A DNA stretch of 51,428 nt from Dysgonomonas sp. Marseille-P4677. GTDB taxonomy: Bacteria > Bacteroidota > Bacteroidia > Bacteroidales > Dysgonomonadaceae. The DNA is taken from contig NZ_JAEPKU010000015.1 of the NCBI RefSeq assembly GCF_016652235.1, positions 1 through 51,428 of the forward strand, in the 5' to 3' direction. Shown piece by piece: positions 26,802 to 33,915 of this stretch. Position 1 is the first letter of the stretch, and the number at the start of each line of letters is the position of its first letter. The notes beneath the pieces are model-generated. The model was not told where the DNA came from and searched no databases. It saw nothing but the letters and a program-made list of their open reading frames with translations. Made by a program: the position numbers and the translations under genes.

Positions 26802-26946
26802 ATCGAATCTTGTTTATTATTTTCTAAATCCTTTATCTATACTTTAAATCGAAGGTATTCTCATATTAAGAACTAAAAATAATTTCTCTCTAGAAACAGT
26901 AATAAACCCGATTTTACTATTCATTAAATAAAAAGATAGCAAAACG

Positions 26947-26976
26947 CTTGTTTTATTCAAAAAATTATTACTTTTG
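26947..26976 (+). promoter_or_regulatory. pheA operon promoter (-33 CTTG, -7 TACTTTTG)
   Basis: CTTG (26947-26950), an 18-base spacer and TACTTTTG (26969-26976) match the Bacteroidetes consensus with one change in the first element. Transcription should start near 26982, so the leader before pheA would be about 185 bases and a terminated transcript about 170 bases. Confidence 0.65.
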
Positions 26977-27005
26977 CATCTATAATCATAACAAAGGTTA
27001 TTAGA

Positions 27006-27065
27006 ATGAAGAACTTTTCTTATACATACTTTTTCTTTTTTTACTTTTACTTTTTTAGAAGGTAG
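27006..27065 (+). CDS. Phe/Tyr-rich leader peptide of the pheA operon
   Basis: A 19-codon ORF encodes MKNFSYTYFFFFYFYFFRR: 8 Phe (codons 4, 9-12, 14, 16, 17) and 4 Tyr (codons 6, 8, 13, 15). Seven of the eight Phe codons are TTT. The stop TAG at 27063-27065 is one base before the antiterminator 5' arm. AAAGG at 26993-26997, 8 bases upstream, is a weak ribosome-binding site. It resembles enterobacterial pheL in logic, with no sequence relationship needed. It should act in cis as a sensor of charged Phe- and Tyr-tRNA and have no function as a product. Confidence 0.85.
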   Translation: MKNFSYTYFFFFYFYFFRR

Positions 27066-27066
27066 A

Positions 27067-27127
27067 ACAGGATTTTGTATGAGAAAATTGAAAGTTAAGT
27101 AAAACAATCAGATATATAGAATCCTGT
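27067..27127 (+). promoter_or_regulatory. Antiterminator RNA helix of the pheA leader
   Basis: ACAGGATTTTGTATG (27067-27081) can pair with TATATAGAATCCTGT (27113-27127): 15 consecutive pairs, 12 Watson-Crick and 3 G-U, with a 31-base loop. Its 3' arm contains most of the terminator 5' arm, so the two structures exclude each other. A ribosome at the leader stop codon would cover most of its 5' arm, while one stalled at Phe codons 9-16 would leave it free. Confidence 0.75.
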
Positions 27128-27150
27128 CAAGTATGACAGGATTTTTTTTT
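27120..27150 (+). terminator. Attenuator (rho-independent terminator) of the pheA leader
   Basis: AATCCTGTC (27120-27128) and GACAGGATT (27135-27143) form a 9-bp stem with a 6-base loop, followed by a run of seven further T. It lies 17 bases upstream of the pheA start and after the operon promoter, so it can only be a regulated terminator. Confidence 0.85.
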
Positions 27151-27167
27151 GAGAATAACATAACAAC

Positions 27168-28010
27168 ATGAAAAAAGTAGCCATACAAGGAGGATTAGGA
27201 GCATATCACGGTATTGCAGCAGAGAATTTCTTTGGGGAAGAAGTAGAAATAGTACCATGTATCACATTCAGGGATATCTTTTCTACTATAAGGAAAGATC
27301 CCAACACAATAGGTATAATGGCTATAGAAAACACTATTGCCGGAAGCCTACTTTGTAACTACGAATTGTTAAAAGAAAGCAAACTTCCTATCGCCGGAGA
27401 GTATAAGCAACGTATATCACACTGTATCGCTGCGCTACCCGGACAATCAATCCATGAGATAAAAGAAGTACAATCTCATCCCATTGCTTTGATGCAATGC
27501 ACCAGCTACTTAGACACATTACCGGGTATTAAAATAGTTGAGCATGAAGATACGGCACTTGCAGCAAAAGATATTGCGGAAAAACAATTGACTGCTACCG
27601 CTGCAATATGTAGTGTTAGAGCTGCCGAAATTTATGGACTTAATATACTGGCGAGAGGAATTGAAACGAACAAGCACAATTTTACTCGCTTTCTTGTTTT
27701 TGGAAATAAGTGGATCACACAAGAGATTCAGATAGACGAGGTTTTGAACAAATCATCGATTGTATTTACCACACCTCACGATGAAGGAAGTTTGTCTAAA
27801 GTTCTCTCTGTATTTTCTTTTTATGGTATCAATCTGACCAAAATCCAGTCGCTGCCTATTATTGGACGCGAATGGGAATATCAGTTTTATGTAGATCTTA
27901 CATTTTCAGACCTAGAACGCTATCATCAATCTTTAGATGCAATTCGCCCTCTCACTAGCGGACTTCAGATACTGGGAGAATATCCCGAAGGCAGACAAAG
28001 TGAATTATAA
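27168..28010 (+). CDS. pheA: Prephenate dehydratase
   Basis: A 280-residue monofunctional enzyme converting prephenate to phenylpyruvate. The catalytic domain (about residues 1-180) has YHGIAAENFF, AIENTIAGSL and HNFTRFLVFG with the catalytic Thr-Arg-Phe. An ACT domain follows (about 195-275). The ESRP motif used for Phe binding in E. coli reads QSLP here, and GALV reads EGSL, so Phe feedback may be weak or use other residues. No chorismate mutase is fused; that activity sits on the DAHP synthase of this operon. The operon is controlled by the upstream attenuator. Confidence 0.92.
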   Translation: MKKVAIQGGLGAYHGIAAENFFGEEVEIVPCITFRDIFSTIRKDPNTIGIMAIENTIAGSLLCNYELLKESKLPIAGEYKQRISHCIAALPGQSIHEIKEVQSHPIALMQCTSYLDTLPGIKIVEHEDTALAAKDIAEKQLTATAAICSVRAAEIYGLNILARGIETNKHNFTRFLVFGNKWITQEIQIDEVLNKSSIVFTTPHDEGSLSKVLSVFSFYGINLTKIQSLPIIGREWEYQFYVDLTFSDLERYHQSLDAIRPLTSGLQILGEYPEGRQSEL

Positions 28011-28045
28011 CATCGCTAAACAATTAATCCGAAATCTTTAAATAT

Positions 28046-29212
28046 ATGAATATAATTCCGGCAGATCGCCTCAATACTTTTAGTGAATATTACTTCTCTA
28101 CCAAATTGAAAGAAGTAGCTGAAATGAACGCCGCAGGCAAGAATGTTATTAGTTTGGGTATCGGTAGCCCCGACCTGCCTCCTTCTGAAGAAACTGTTAT
28201 AGCCTTAAATGAATCGGCCTCAAAAAGCGATACACATGGCTACCAACCGCACGTGGGTATTCCCGAATTAAGAAAAGCATTTACAGACTGGTATGCAAGA
28301 TGGTATGGAGTTAAGCTTGATTCGGCAAAAGAAGTACAGCCATTAATAGGATCTAAAGAAGGTATTCTACATATATCACTTGCATTTCTAAATCCGGGAG
28401 ATGGAGTATTAGTCCCTAACCCAGGCTATCCTACCTATACATCGGTAAGCAAACTGGTAGGTGCGACAATTCAATCTTATAATCTGGATGAAAATAATGA
28501 TTGGCAACCGGACTTTGAGGCTCTTGAAAAGATGGATCTATCCAAAACTAAATTAATGTGGGTAAACTACCCGAATATGCCAACCGGAGCAAATGGCTCT
28601 TTAGAACTGTTCAGAAAGTTGGTTGACTTCGGGAAAAAGCATAATATTGTCATAGCACACGATAATCCTTATAGCCTTATCTTAAATGAAAGCCCAATCA
28701 GCATATTGCAAATCGAAGGAGCGAAAGATATTTGCGTCGAACTCAATTCGATGAGTAAATCCCACAACATGCCGGGATGGAGAATTGGAATGGTAGCATC
28801 TAATCCTCAATTCATTCAATGGATATTAAAAGTATTAAGTAACATAGAAAGTGGTATTTTAAAACCAATGCAATTAGCGACTGTTGCTGCACTTAACAAT
28901 TCGGATGAGTGGCACAAAAAGAATAACATTGAACTATATGCCAGCCGTCGTCAATATGCAGAAAATATAATGACTCAGCTTGGTTGCACTTTTGATAAGA
29001 GCCAGGTAGGTATGTTTCTTTGGGGTAGGATACCTGATCATTACAAGAATAGTGAAGAGCTTGCCGATAAGATATTATATGATGCAAATGTATTTCTTAC
29101 ACCCGGATTCATTTTTGGAGATAAAGGAGATAGATATATTCGCATATCACTTTGCTGCAACGAAGAAATGTTGAGAGAAGCATTACAAAGAATAAAAAAG
29201 ATACAATCTTGA
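28046..29212 (+). CDS. Class I/II PLP aminotransferase, aromatic operon member
   Basis: A 388-residue PLP enzyme. The lysine motif is SMSKSHNMPGWRIGM, and other fold-type I motifs are PNPGYPTYTSV, NYPNMPTGANGS and a final YIRISLC with the carboxylate-binding Arg. Homologues are labelled aspartate or LL-diaminopimelate aminotransferase. Its place between pheA and DAHP synthase-chorismate mutase suggests transamination of phenylpyruvate and 4-hydroxyphenylpyruvate to Phe and Tyr. It lies 35 bases after pheA. Confidence 0.88.
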   Translation: MNIIPADRLNTFSEYYFSTKLKEVAEMNAAGKNVISLGIGSPDLPPSEETVIALNESASKSDTHGYQPHVGIPELRKAFTDWYARWYGVKLDSAKEVQPLIGSKEGILHISLAFLNPGDGVLVPNPGYPTYTSVSKLVGATIQSYNLDENNDWQPDFEALEKMDLSKTKLMWVNYPNMPTGANGSLELFRKLVDFGKKHNIVIAHDNPYSLILNESPISILQIEGAKDICVELNSMSKSHNMPGWRIGMVASNPQFIQWILKVLSNIESGILKPMQLATVAALNNSDEWHKKNNIELYASRRQYAENIMTQLGCTFDKSQVGMFLWGRIPDHYKNSEELADKILYDANVFLTPGFIFGDKGDRYIRISLCCNEEMLREALQRIKKIQS

Positions 29213-29223
29213 AATACAAACTT

Positions 29224-29889
29224 ATGGAAATGGTAAACTACGACACATTACTAGAGAAGCATGCAGGTATCGCTTTTGAGAAACAATACAATCTGGCTGA
29301 GATAATCGGTGAAAATAACTGGGAGATAGATATGAGTACCGGACTTATATATTTCGGTGACGAACTCAAGTTCCCGATGCAGATACTAGGCTCCTATTCT
29401 TTCGATTCGGGAACATGGCTATGGGCATGGGCAAATGAAGCCTCTAATATTCCTGACAGCCTACTTATAGAGACAAACAGGCTAAAAGAAATAGGAGAAA
29501 CCTATAATATTGAGTTCCTTACTATGCCTGAATATAACATGGAACCAACTGATGTCCATGCACTCGGATTAATTGCATCGGGTGAATTTAATTCGAGCGC
29601 TTATTATGCAGGAAACTATGGCAACGGTATCCTATTGCTTACGTTGAAAGATGAATCGATAGAGAATGTACCTTATAATGAGCAATTACGCATATTAAGC
29701 ATATATCCGGAAATAATTTCAAACTTCGCTATAAACCACAGAAGAACGTTTAAGAACTATCTGGATTCTAAAGGATATAGCATACAAGAAGAAGGAAATA
29801 AGCTAACAACGAATAAAGGAGAAGGCCTGATATCAGCTGAATTCGATGACATGGACCGATTAGTCAAAATAAATGGAGAAGCAAAATAA
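29224..29889 (+). CDS. DUF6882-like cytoplasmic protein inserted in the aromatic operon
   Basis: A 221-residue protein with no signal or membrane segment. I start it at ATG 29224, since the longer frame from 29152 runs through the end of the aminotransferase gene; ATG 29230 is an alternative. The central GTWLWAWANEASNIP segment is typical of DUF6882, as is the overall alternating strand/helix pattern. Function is unknown. It lies 11 bases after the aminotransferase and 31 before the DAHP synthase gene, so it is co-transcribed. It is not a standard aromatic-pathway gene. Confidence 0.65.
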   Translation: MEMVNYDTLLEKHAGIAFEKQYNLAEIIGENNWEIDMSTGLIYFGDELKFPMQILGSYSFDSGTWLWAWANEASNIPDSLLIETNRLKEIGETYNIEFLTMPEYNMEPTDVHALGLIASGEFNSSAYYAGNYGNGILLLTLKDESIENVPYNEQLRILSIYPEIISNFAINHRRTFKNYLDSKGYSIQEEGNKLTTNKGEGLISAEFDDMDRLVKINGEAK

Positions 29890-29920
29890 TAACAAAATAT
29901 AATCATAAAACCCAATAAAG

Positions 29921-30982
29921 ATGAAACTAGATTCAATTTTACTACCGGGCATAGACCCTAAACGTCCTTTGGTTATAGCAGGCCCTTGCAGTGCCGAAAC
30001 CGAAGATCAGGTAATGAATGCAGCAAAGCAACTATCAGCCAATGGCATTAAGATATTACGTGCAGGCATATGGAAACCCCGTACCAAGCCGGGAGGATTT
30101 GAAGGTGTTGGAAGCGAAGGCCTTGCTTGGCTAAAGAAAGTAAAACAGGAAACAGGCATGTATGTATCGACTGAAGTCGCTACACAGAAGCATGTTTATG
30201 AAGCATTGAAATATGGTGTGGATGTACTTTGGATCGGTGCTCGTACAACTGCTAACCCTTTTGCTGTACAGGAGATCGCAGAAGCGCTACAAGGTGTAGA
30301 CATTCCAGTATTAGTAAAGAACCCTGTAAACCCAGATCTTGAGTTATGGATAGGAGCTTTAGAACGCCTGAGCAATGTAGGGTTAACTAAGCTTGGTGCC
30401 ATTCACCGCGGATTTAGCTCGTATGATAAGAAGATTTATCGGAATCTTCCTCAATGGCATATACCTATCGAATTGAAACGCCGCTATCCTGATCTTCCAA
30501 TCATTTGTGACCCTAGTCATATTGGAGGAAAACGTGATCTAATTCAACCGCTTTCGCAACAGGCTATGGATCTTAACTTCGATGGATTGATAATAGAGAG
30601 CCATTGCGATCCTGATAATGCTTGGAGTGATGCTTCACAACAAATTACCCCTATCAGATTGAATGAAATCTTAGATGGATTGATCATCCGTGATAGCAAA
30701 CAATCCACAGAAGACTTATCTGCCCTACGCAGACAAATAGATGAACTGGATGATCAGCTATTGGAATTACTTGCAAAGCGTATGCGTATTTCATGCGAAA
30801 TAGGTACTTTCAAGAAGGAGCACAATATGACCATCGTACAAACAGACCGTTATGACGAAATACTTCACAAACGCATAGCTCAAGCAGAAGGGATGGGTAT
30901 GAACCCGGAGTTTATGCGAGTAGTATTAGAAGCAATACACGAAGAGTCTGTCAGAAAACAAATAGATATATTAAATAAGTAA
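29921..30982 (+). CDS. DAHP synthase-chorismate mutase fusion
   Basis: A 353-residue bifunctional enzyme. Residues 1-260 form a KDO-8-P-synthase-like (type I-beta) DAHP synthase: VIAGPCSAETEDQVM, GIWKPRTKPGGFEG, CDPSHIGGKRDLI and ESHCDPDNAWSDASQQ. Residues about 265-353 form an AroQ-type chorismate mutase: LRRQIDELDDQLLELLAKRMRI, then EIGTFKKEHNM. It catalyses the first shikimate step and the Phe/Tyr branch step. The C-terminal position of the mutase is the Bacteroidetes arrangement, as in Porphyromonas. In the B. subtilis enzyme the mutase is N-terminal. The operon ends here at a strong terminator. Confidence 0.93.
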   Translation: MKLDSILLPGIDPKRPLVIAGPCSAETEDQVMNAAKQLSANGIKILRAGIWKPRTKPGGFEGVGSEGLAWLKKVKQETGMYVSTEVATQKHVYEALKYGVDVLWIGARTTANPFAVQEIAEALQGVDIPVLVKNPVNPDLELWIGALERLSNVGLTKLGAIHRGFSSYDKKIYRNLPQWHIPIELKRRYPDLPIICDPSHIGGKRDLIQPLSQQAMDLNFDGLIIESHCDPDNAWSDASQQITPIRLNEILDGLIIRDSKQSTEDLSALRRQIDELDDQLLELLAKRMRISCEIGTFKKEHNMTIVQTDRYDEILHKRIAQAEGMGMNPEFMRVVLEAIHEESVRKQIDILNK

Positions 30983-30999
30983 AACCTACTTATACATAT

Positions 31000-31037
31000 A
31001 AAAACAGGATGCTAAAATAGCTTAGCATCCTGTTTTT
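31000..31037. terminator. Bidirectional rho-independent terminator
   Basis: A 16-bp perfect stem, AAAAACAGGATGCTAA (31000-31015) and TTAGCATCCTGTTTTT (31022-31037), with a 6-base loop, between the convergent aromatic operon and the M13 peptidase gene. Confidence 0.9.
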
Positions 31038-31058
31038 TATATATCAACCTGATAATAA

Positions 31059-33101
31059 TCACCAAATATCGGCACGTTTTTCCTTCGGAATAAACAATGA
31101 ATCTTTTTCGGTTATATTGAATGCTTCATACCAAGCATTTATATGAGGTAATGTACCGTTCACGCGCCACTTACCAAGTGAGTGTGGATCAATTTTAGTG
31201 AGGCGAAGTACTTCTTCATCACGTATATTTCCGGCCCATACTCCTGCATAAGAAAGAAAGAAACGCTGAGCCGGTGTAAATCCATCAATTTGATCTCCTG
31301 TCTTGGCTTGTTCTGTCTTCTCAAAAGCATTGTAAGCTATTTGCAGACCTCCAAAATCTCCTATATTCTCACCTAATGTAAATTCTCCATTAGCAAATAC
31401 ATTTGGAAGCACCTCTATTTTATTAAAGTGTTGAACCAAAACTTGAGCTCGTTCGGTAAACTTCTTCGAATCATCAGCAGTCCACCAATTTGCAAGATTA
31501 CCGTCTTTATCATATTGACTACCCTGATCATCAAAACCATGAGACATCTCGTGACCGATAACAACACCAATAGCACCATAGTTTACAGCATCATCAGCAT
31601 CAAGGTAGAAGAAAGGAGGCTGTAAAATACCGGCAGGGAAGCATATCTCGTTAGTAGTTGGGTTATAATAAGCATTTACCATTTGCGGAGGCATATGCCA
31701 TTCTGATTTGTCGACCGGTTTACCTATTTTATTGATCATCTCTGTATAGTCGAATTCACTTGCTCTAACAATGTTAGCCCAATAAGAATCTTTCTTTATC
31801 TCAAGTGTCGAGTAATCTTTCCATTTGTCAGGATAACCGATTTTGACTGTAAATGCATTTAGCTTTTCTTGAGCTTTTTCTTTTGTCACATCACTCATCC
31901 AAGAAAGATTATTTATACGTTCTCCCAATGTTTCCTGTAGATTCTTCACTAACTTAATCATTCTATCTTTAGCCTCGGCGGGAAAATATTTAGCTACATA
32001 CATCTGCCCTACAGCTTCACTTAAAGCTCCATCAACTGTCCTTACAGTACGTTTCCATCTTGGTTGTAATACTTTACGTCCGGTTAGTTGCTTTCCATAG
32101 AAATCGAAATTAGCATCAACAAATTCATCGCTCAGATAAGAAGCGGCACTATTTATCACACACCATGAAAGATATGCTTTGGACTCATCCAAAGGTAAGG
32201 TCTGTATCAGTTTTACAGCAGTAGTTATCGGTTTCACCTGAGAAACATTTAGTTCTGTAAACCCTTTGGCACCCGCAGCATCAAAGAATGCAGTCCAATC
32301 AAAGTTGCCAACAGACTTATTAAGGTCTTCAACTTTCATTTTATGATAGTTCAATTCAGGTTTGCGAGTATCTTCTTTTTTGAAATGATCTTGAGCCAAG
32401 GCTGTTTCTATCTTAAGAACTGCATCAGCAGCCTTTATTCCTTCAGCTTCGCTATACCCGGCATTTACGAATTGTACTTTAATCAGATTTTGGTATCCTT
32501 TGCGAAGAGCAATAGACGTAGAATCCTGAGCAACATAATAATCGCGCTCTCCCAATCCTAGTCCTCCCTGATACAACTGTACAAGGTTCATGGAGCTATT
32601 CTTATCGTCAGCACCAACATACAAGCCAAAGAAAGGAGAATTTGCATATCTTCTTATTTCCCCGGCCAGTCTGATTATATCGGCAACATTAGTAGCACTT
32701 TTAATCGCATCTAATTCTGAAGCTATTGGTTTTGCTCCTTCCGAATTTAGGGTTACGCTATCCATCCCCATAGCGAACAAGTCTCCTATTTTTTGCTCAA
32801 TAGAACCCTCTTTATGAGTCGTCTTGCCTAAATCTTCAATAATTTCCTTCACTTGCTCCTGATTCTTCTCCGCTAATTGGTCGAAAGAGCCATAACGCGC
32901 ATATTCATCCTTTATCGGATTGGCTTTTGCCCACCCTCCAGTGGCATATTGATAAAAATCGTTACCCAGGATAGCCGTTGTATCCAAATTAGCAATGTCG
33001 AAATTTTTCACCTCTTCTGTTTTTTCTGTATTTGTTTTATCCTTGCAACTAAATGTAGCAAAAGCAAATACTGCAATTGGTAAATAGTAAATTCTTCTCA
33101 T
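31059..33101 (-). CDS. M13 family metallopeptidase, lipoprotein
   Basis: A 680-residue zinc endopeptidase of the neprilysin/PepO family. The start chosen is the ATG at 33101, because MRRIYYLPIAVFAFATFSC gives a lipoprotein signal with lipobox Cys; the longer frame from 33149 would add 16 residues before it and overlap the GDSL gene by 34 bases. Zinc ligands are HEMSH (about 517-521) and the downstream ENIGDFGG; the substrate-binding NAYYNP is also seen. It probably degrades small peptides in the periplasm or on the outer membrane. It follows the GDSL lipase by 14 bases. Confidence 0.92.
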   Translation of the reverse strand: MRRIYYLPIAVFAFATFSCKDKTNTEKTEEVKNFDIANLDTTAILGNDFYQYATGGWAKANPIKDEYARYGSFDQLAEKNQEQVKEIIEDLGKTTHKEGSIEQKIGDLFAMGMDSVTLNSEGAKPIASELDAIKSATNVADIIRLAGEIRRYANSPFFGLYVGADDKNSSMNLVQLYQGGLGLGERDYYVAQDSTSIALRKGYQNLIKVQFVNAGYSEAEGIKAADAVLKIETALAQDHFKKEDTRKPELNYHKMKVEDLNKSVGNFDWTAFFDAAGAKGFTELNVSQVKPITTAVKLIQTLPLDESKAYLSWCVINSAASYLSDEFVDANFDFYGKQLTGRKVLQPRWKRTVRTVDGALSEAVGQMYVAKYFPAEAKDRMIKLVKNLQETLGERINNLSWMSDVTKEKAQEKLNAFTVKIGYPDKWKDYSTLEIKKDSYWANIVRASEFDYTEMINKIGKPVDKSEWHMPPQMVNAYYNPTTNEICFPAGILQPPFFYLDADDAVNYGAIGVVIGHEMSHGFDDQGSQYDKDGNLANWWTADDSKKFTERAQVLVQHFNKIEVLPNVFANGEFTLGENIGDFGGLQIAYNAFEKTEQAKTGDQIDGFTPAQRFFLSYAGVWAGNIRDEEVLRLTKIDPHSLGKWRVNGTLPHINAWYEAFNITEKDSLFIPKEKRADIW

Positions 33102-33115
33102 ACGTAAACTCTTAT

Positions 33116-33784
33116 TTATTCTATAATTGTTCTGATCTTTTCTATCCAAATAGTATAGCCATCTTCGTTCAAATGTAGACCGTCACCGGTATATTTCGCA
33201 TTCAGCTTTCGCTTCGAGATAAGAAAAGAGGGGTATAAATTTATAAAAACTATATTCTCTTCTTTACAAAATCTATGAATATCTTTATTTAAACGTTCGA
33301 TCTGCTTTTCTTTATTCAACAACCTCTTGTATCTATTATTCTCATTATTGATAGGTAATAAGCTTTGTACAAAAATTTCAGTTGTAGGAGAGCCTGCTTT
33401 CACCTGATATATGATTGATTTAATCCCAATCATTATCTTTTCGTTTGATCTGCCTAACGAAATATCATTAATTCCGGTCAAAATAAAAAGCTTACTTGGC
33501 TTGGCTTCTATAATTTCATGTAAACGGCCAAGGATACCTAACGTGTTATCGCCTGCAATCCCTCTGTTTGCAGGTTTCTGTATAGGAAAATACTCATCCC
33601 ACTTACCTCCTTGGGTCAAACTATTACCGAGAAAAACAATCTGCCCTTGCTTCAACGGATTGTTTCTAAAATAAGCCATTCGGTCGATATAAGTCTGGTT
33701 TTCGAGTATATTCTCATCTATTTCCTGCCCCATAACATGTAATGAAAGTAACATGTATATCAATAATATAATTTTGAACTTCAT
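33116..33784 (-). CDS. SGNH/GDSL hydrolase
   Basis: A 222-residue hydrolase with a signal peptide (residues 1-19, ending VMG). Block I is IVFLGNSLTQGG with the catalytic Ser, block II carries NRGIAGDNTLG, block III GINDISLG and block V GDGLHLNEDGY with the Asp-His pair. All SGNH residues are visible. It is exported and probably removes acyl groups from a lipid or glycan; the substrate is unknown. The M13 gene follows closely in the same direction, so they may be co-transcribed. Confidence 0.88.
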   Translation of the reverse strand: MKFKIILLIYMLLSLHVMGQEIDENILENQTYIDRMAYFRNNPLKQGQIVFLGNSLTQGGKWDEYFPIQKPANRGIAGDNTLGILGRLHEIIEAKPSKLFILTGINDISLGRSNEKIMIGIKSIIYQVKAGSPTTEIFVQSLLPINNENNRYKRLLNKEKQIERLNKDIHRFCKEENIVFINLYPSFLISKRKLNAKYTGDGLHLNEDGYTIWIEKIRTIIE

Positions 33785-33915
33785 ATCTCAATTTGTAAAA
33801 AAAGGTGACAAAAGTTACACTTTTAGATTGTTTTTAATATACTGTATACCATCTACCTGAAGCAAACACACTTACTTTGACTATAGATAAAAGCAATGAT
33901 TTCTAATAACATTTA

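Larger units (their letters stand above)
26802..27167 (+). other. 366-base intergenic region carrying the pheA promoter and attenuator
   Basis: The first ~140 bases after the GH25 gene are AT-rich and I see no structure in them. From 26947 on lies a promoter, a Phe/Tyr leader ORF and a terminator/antiterminator pair, described separately. Confidence 0.7.

Noticed and set aside
26844-27107. 87-residue leftward ORF over the pheA leader
   Set aside because: It is antisense to the promoter and leader ORF, is rich in Lys because it reads the poly-Phe codons in reverse, and has no promoter or family match.
33102-33149. Longer N-terminus for the M13 peptidase
   Set aside because: It would put 16 polar residues before a lipoprotein signal and overlap the GDSL gene by 34 bases; ATG 33101 fits better.
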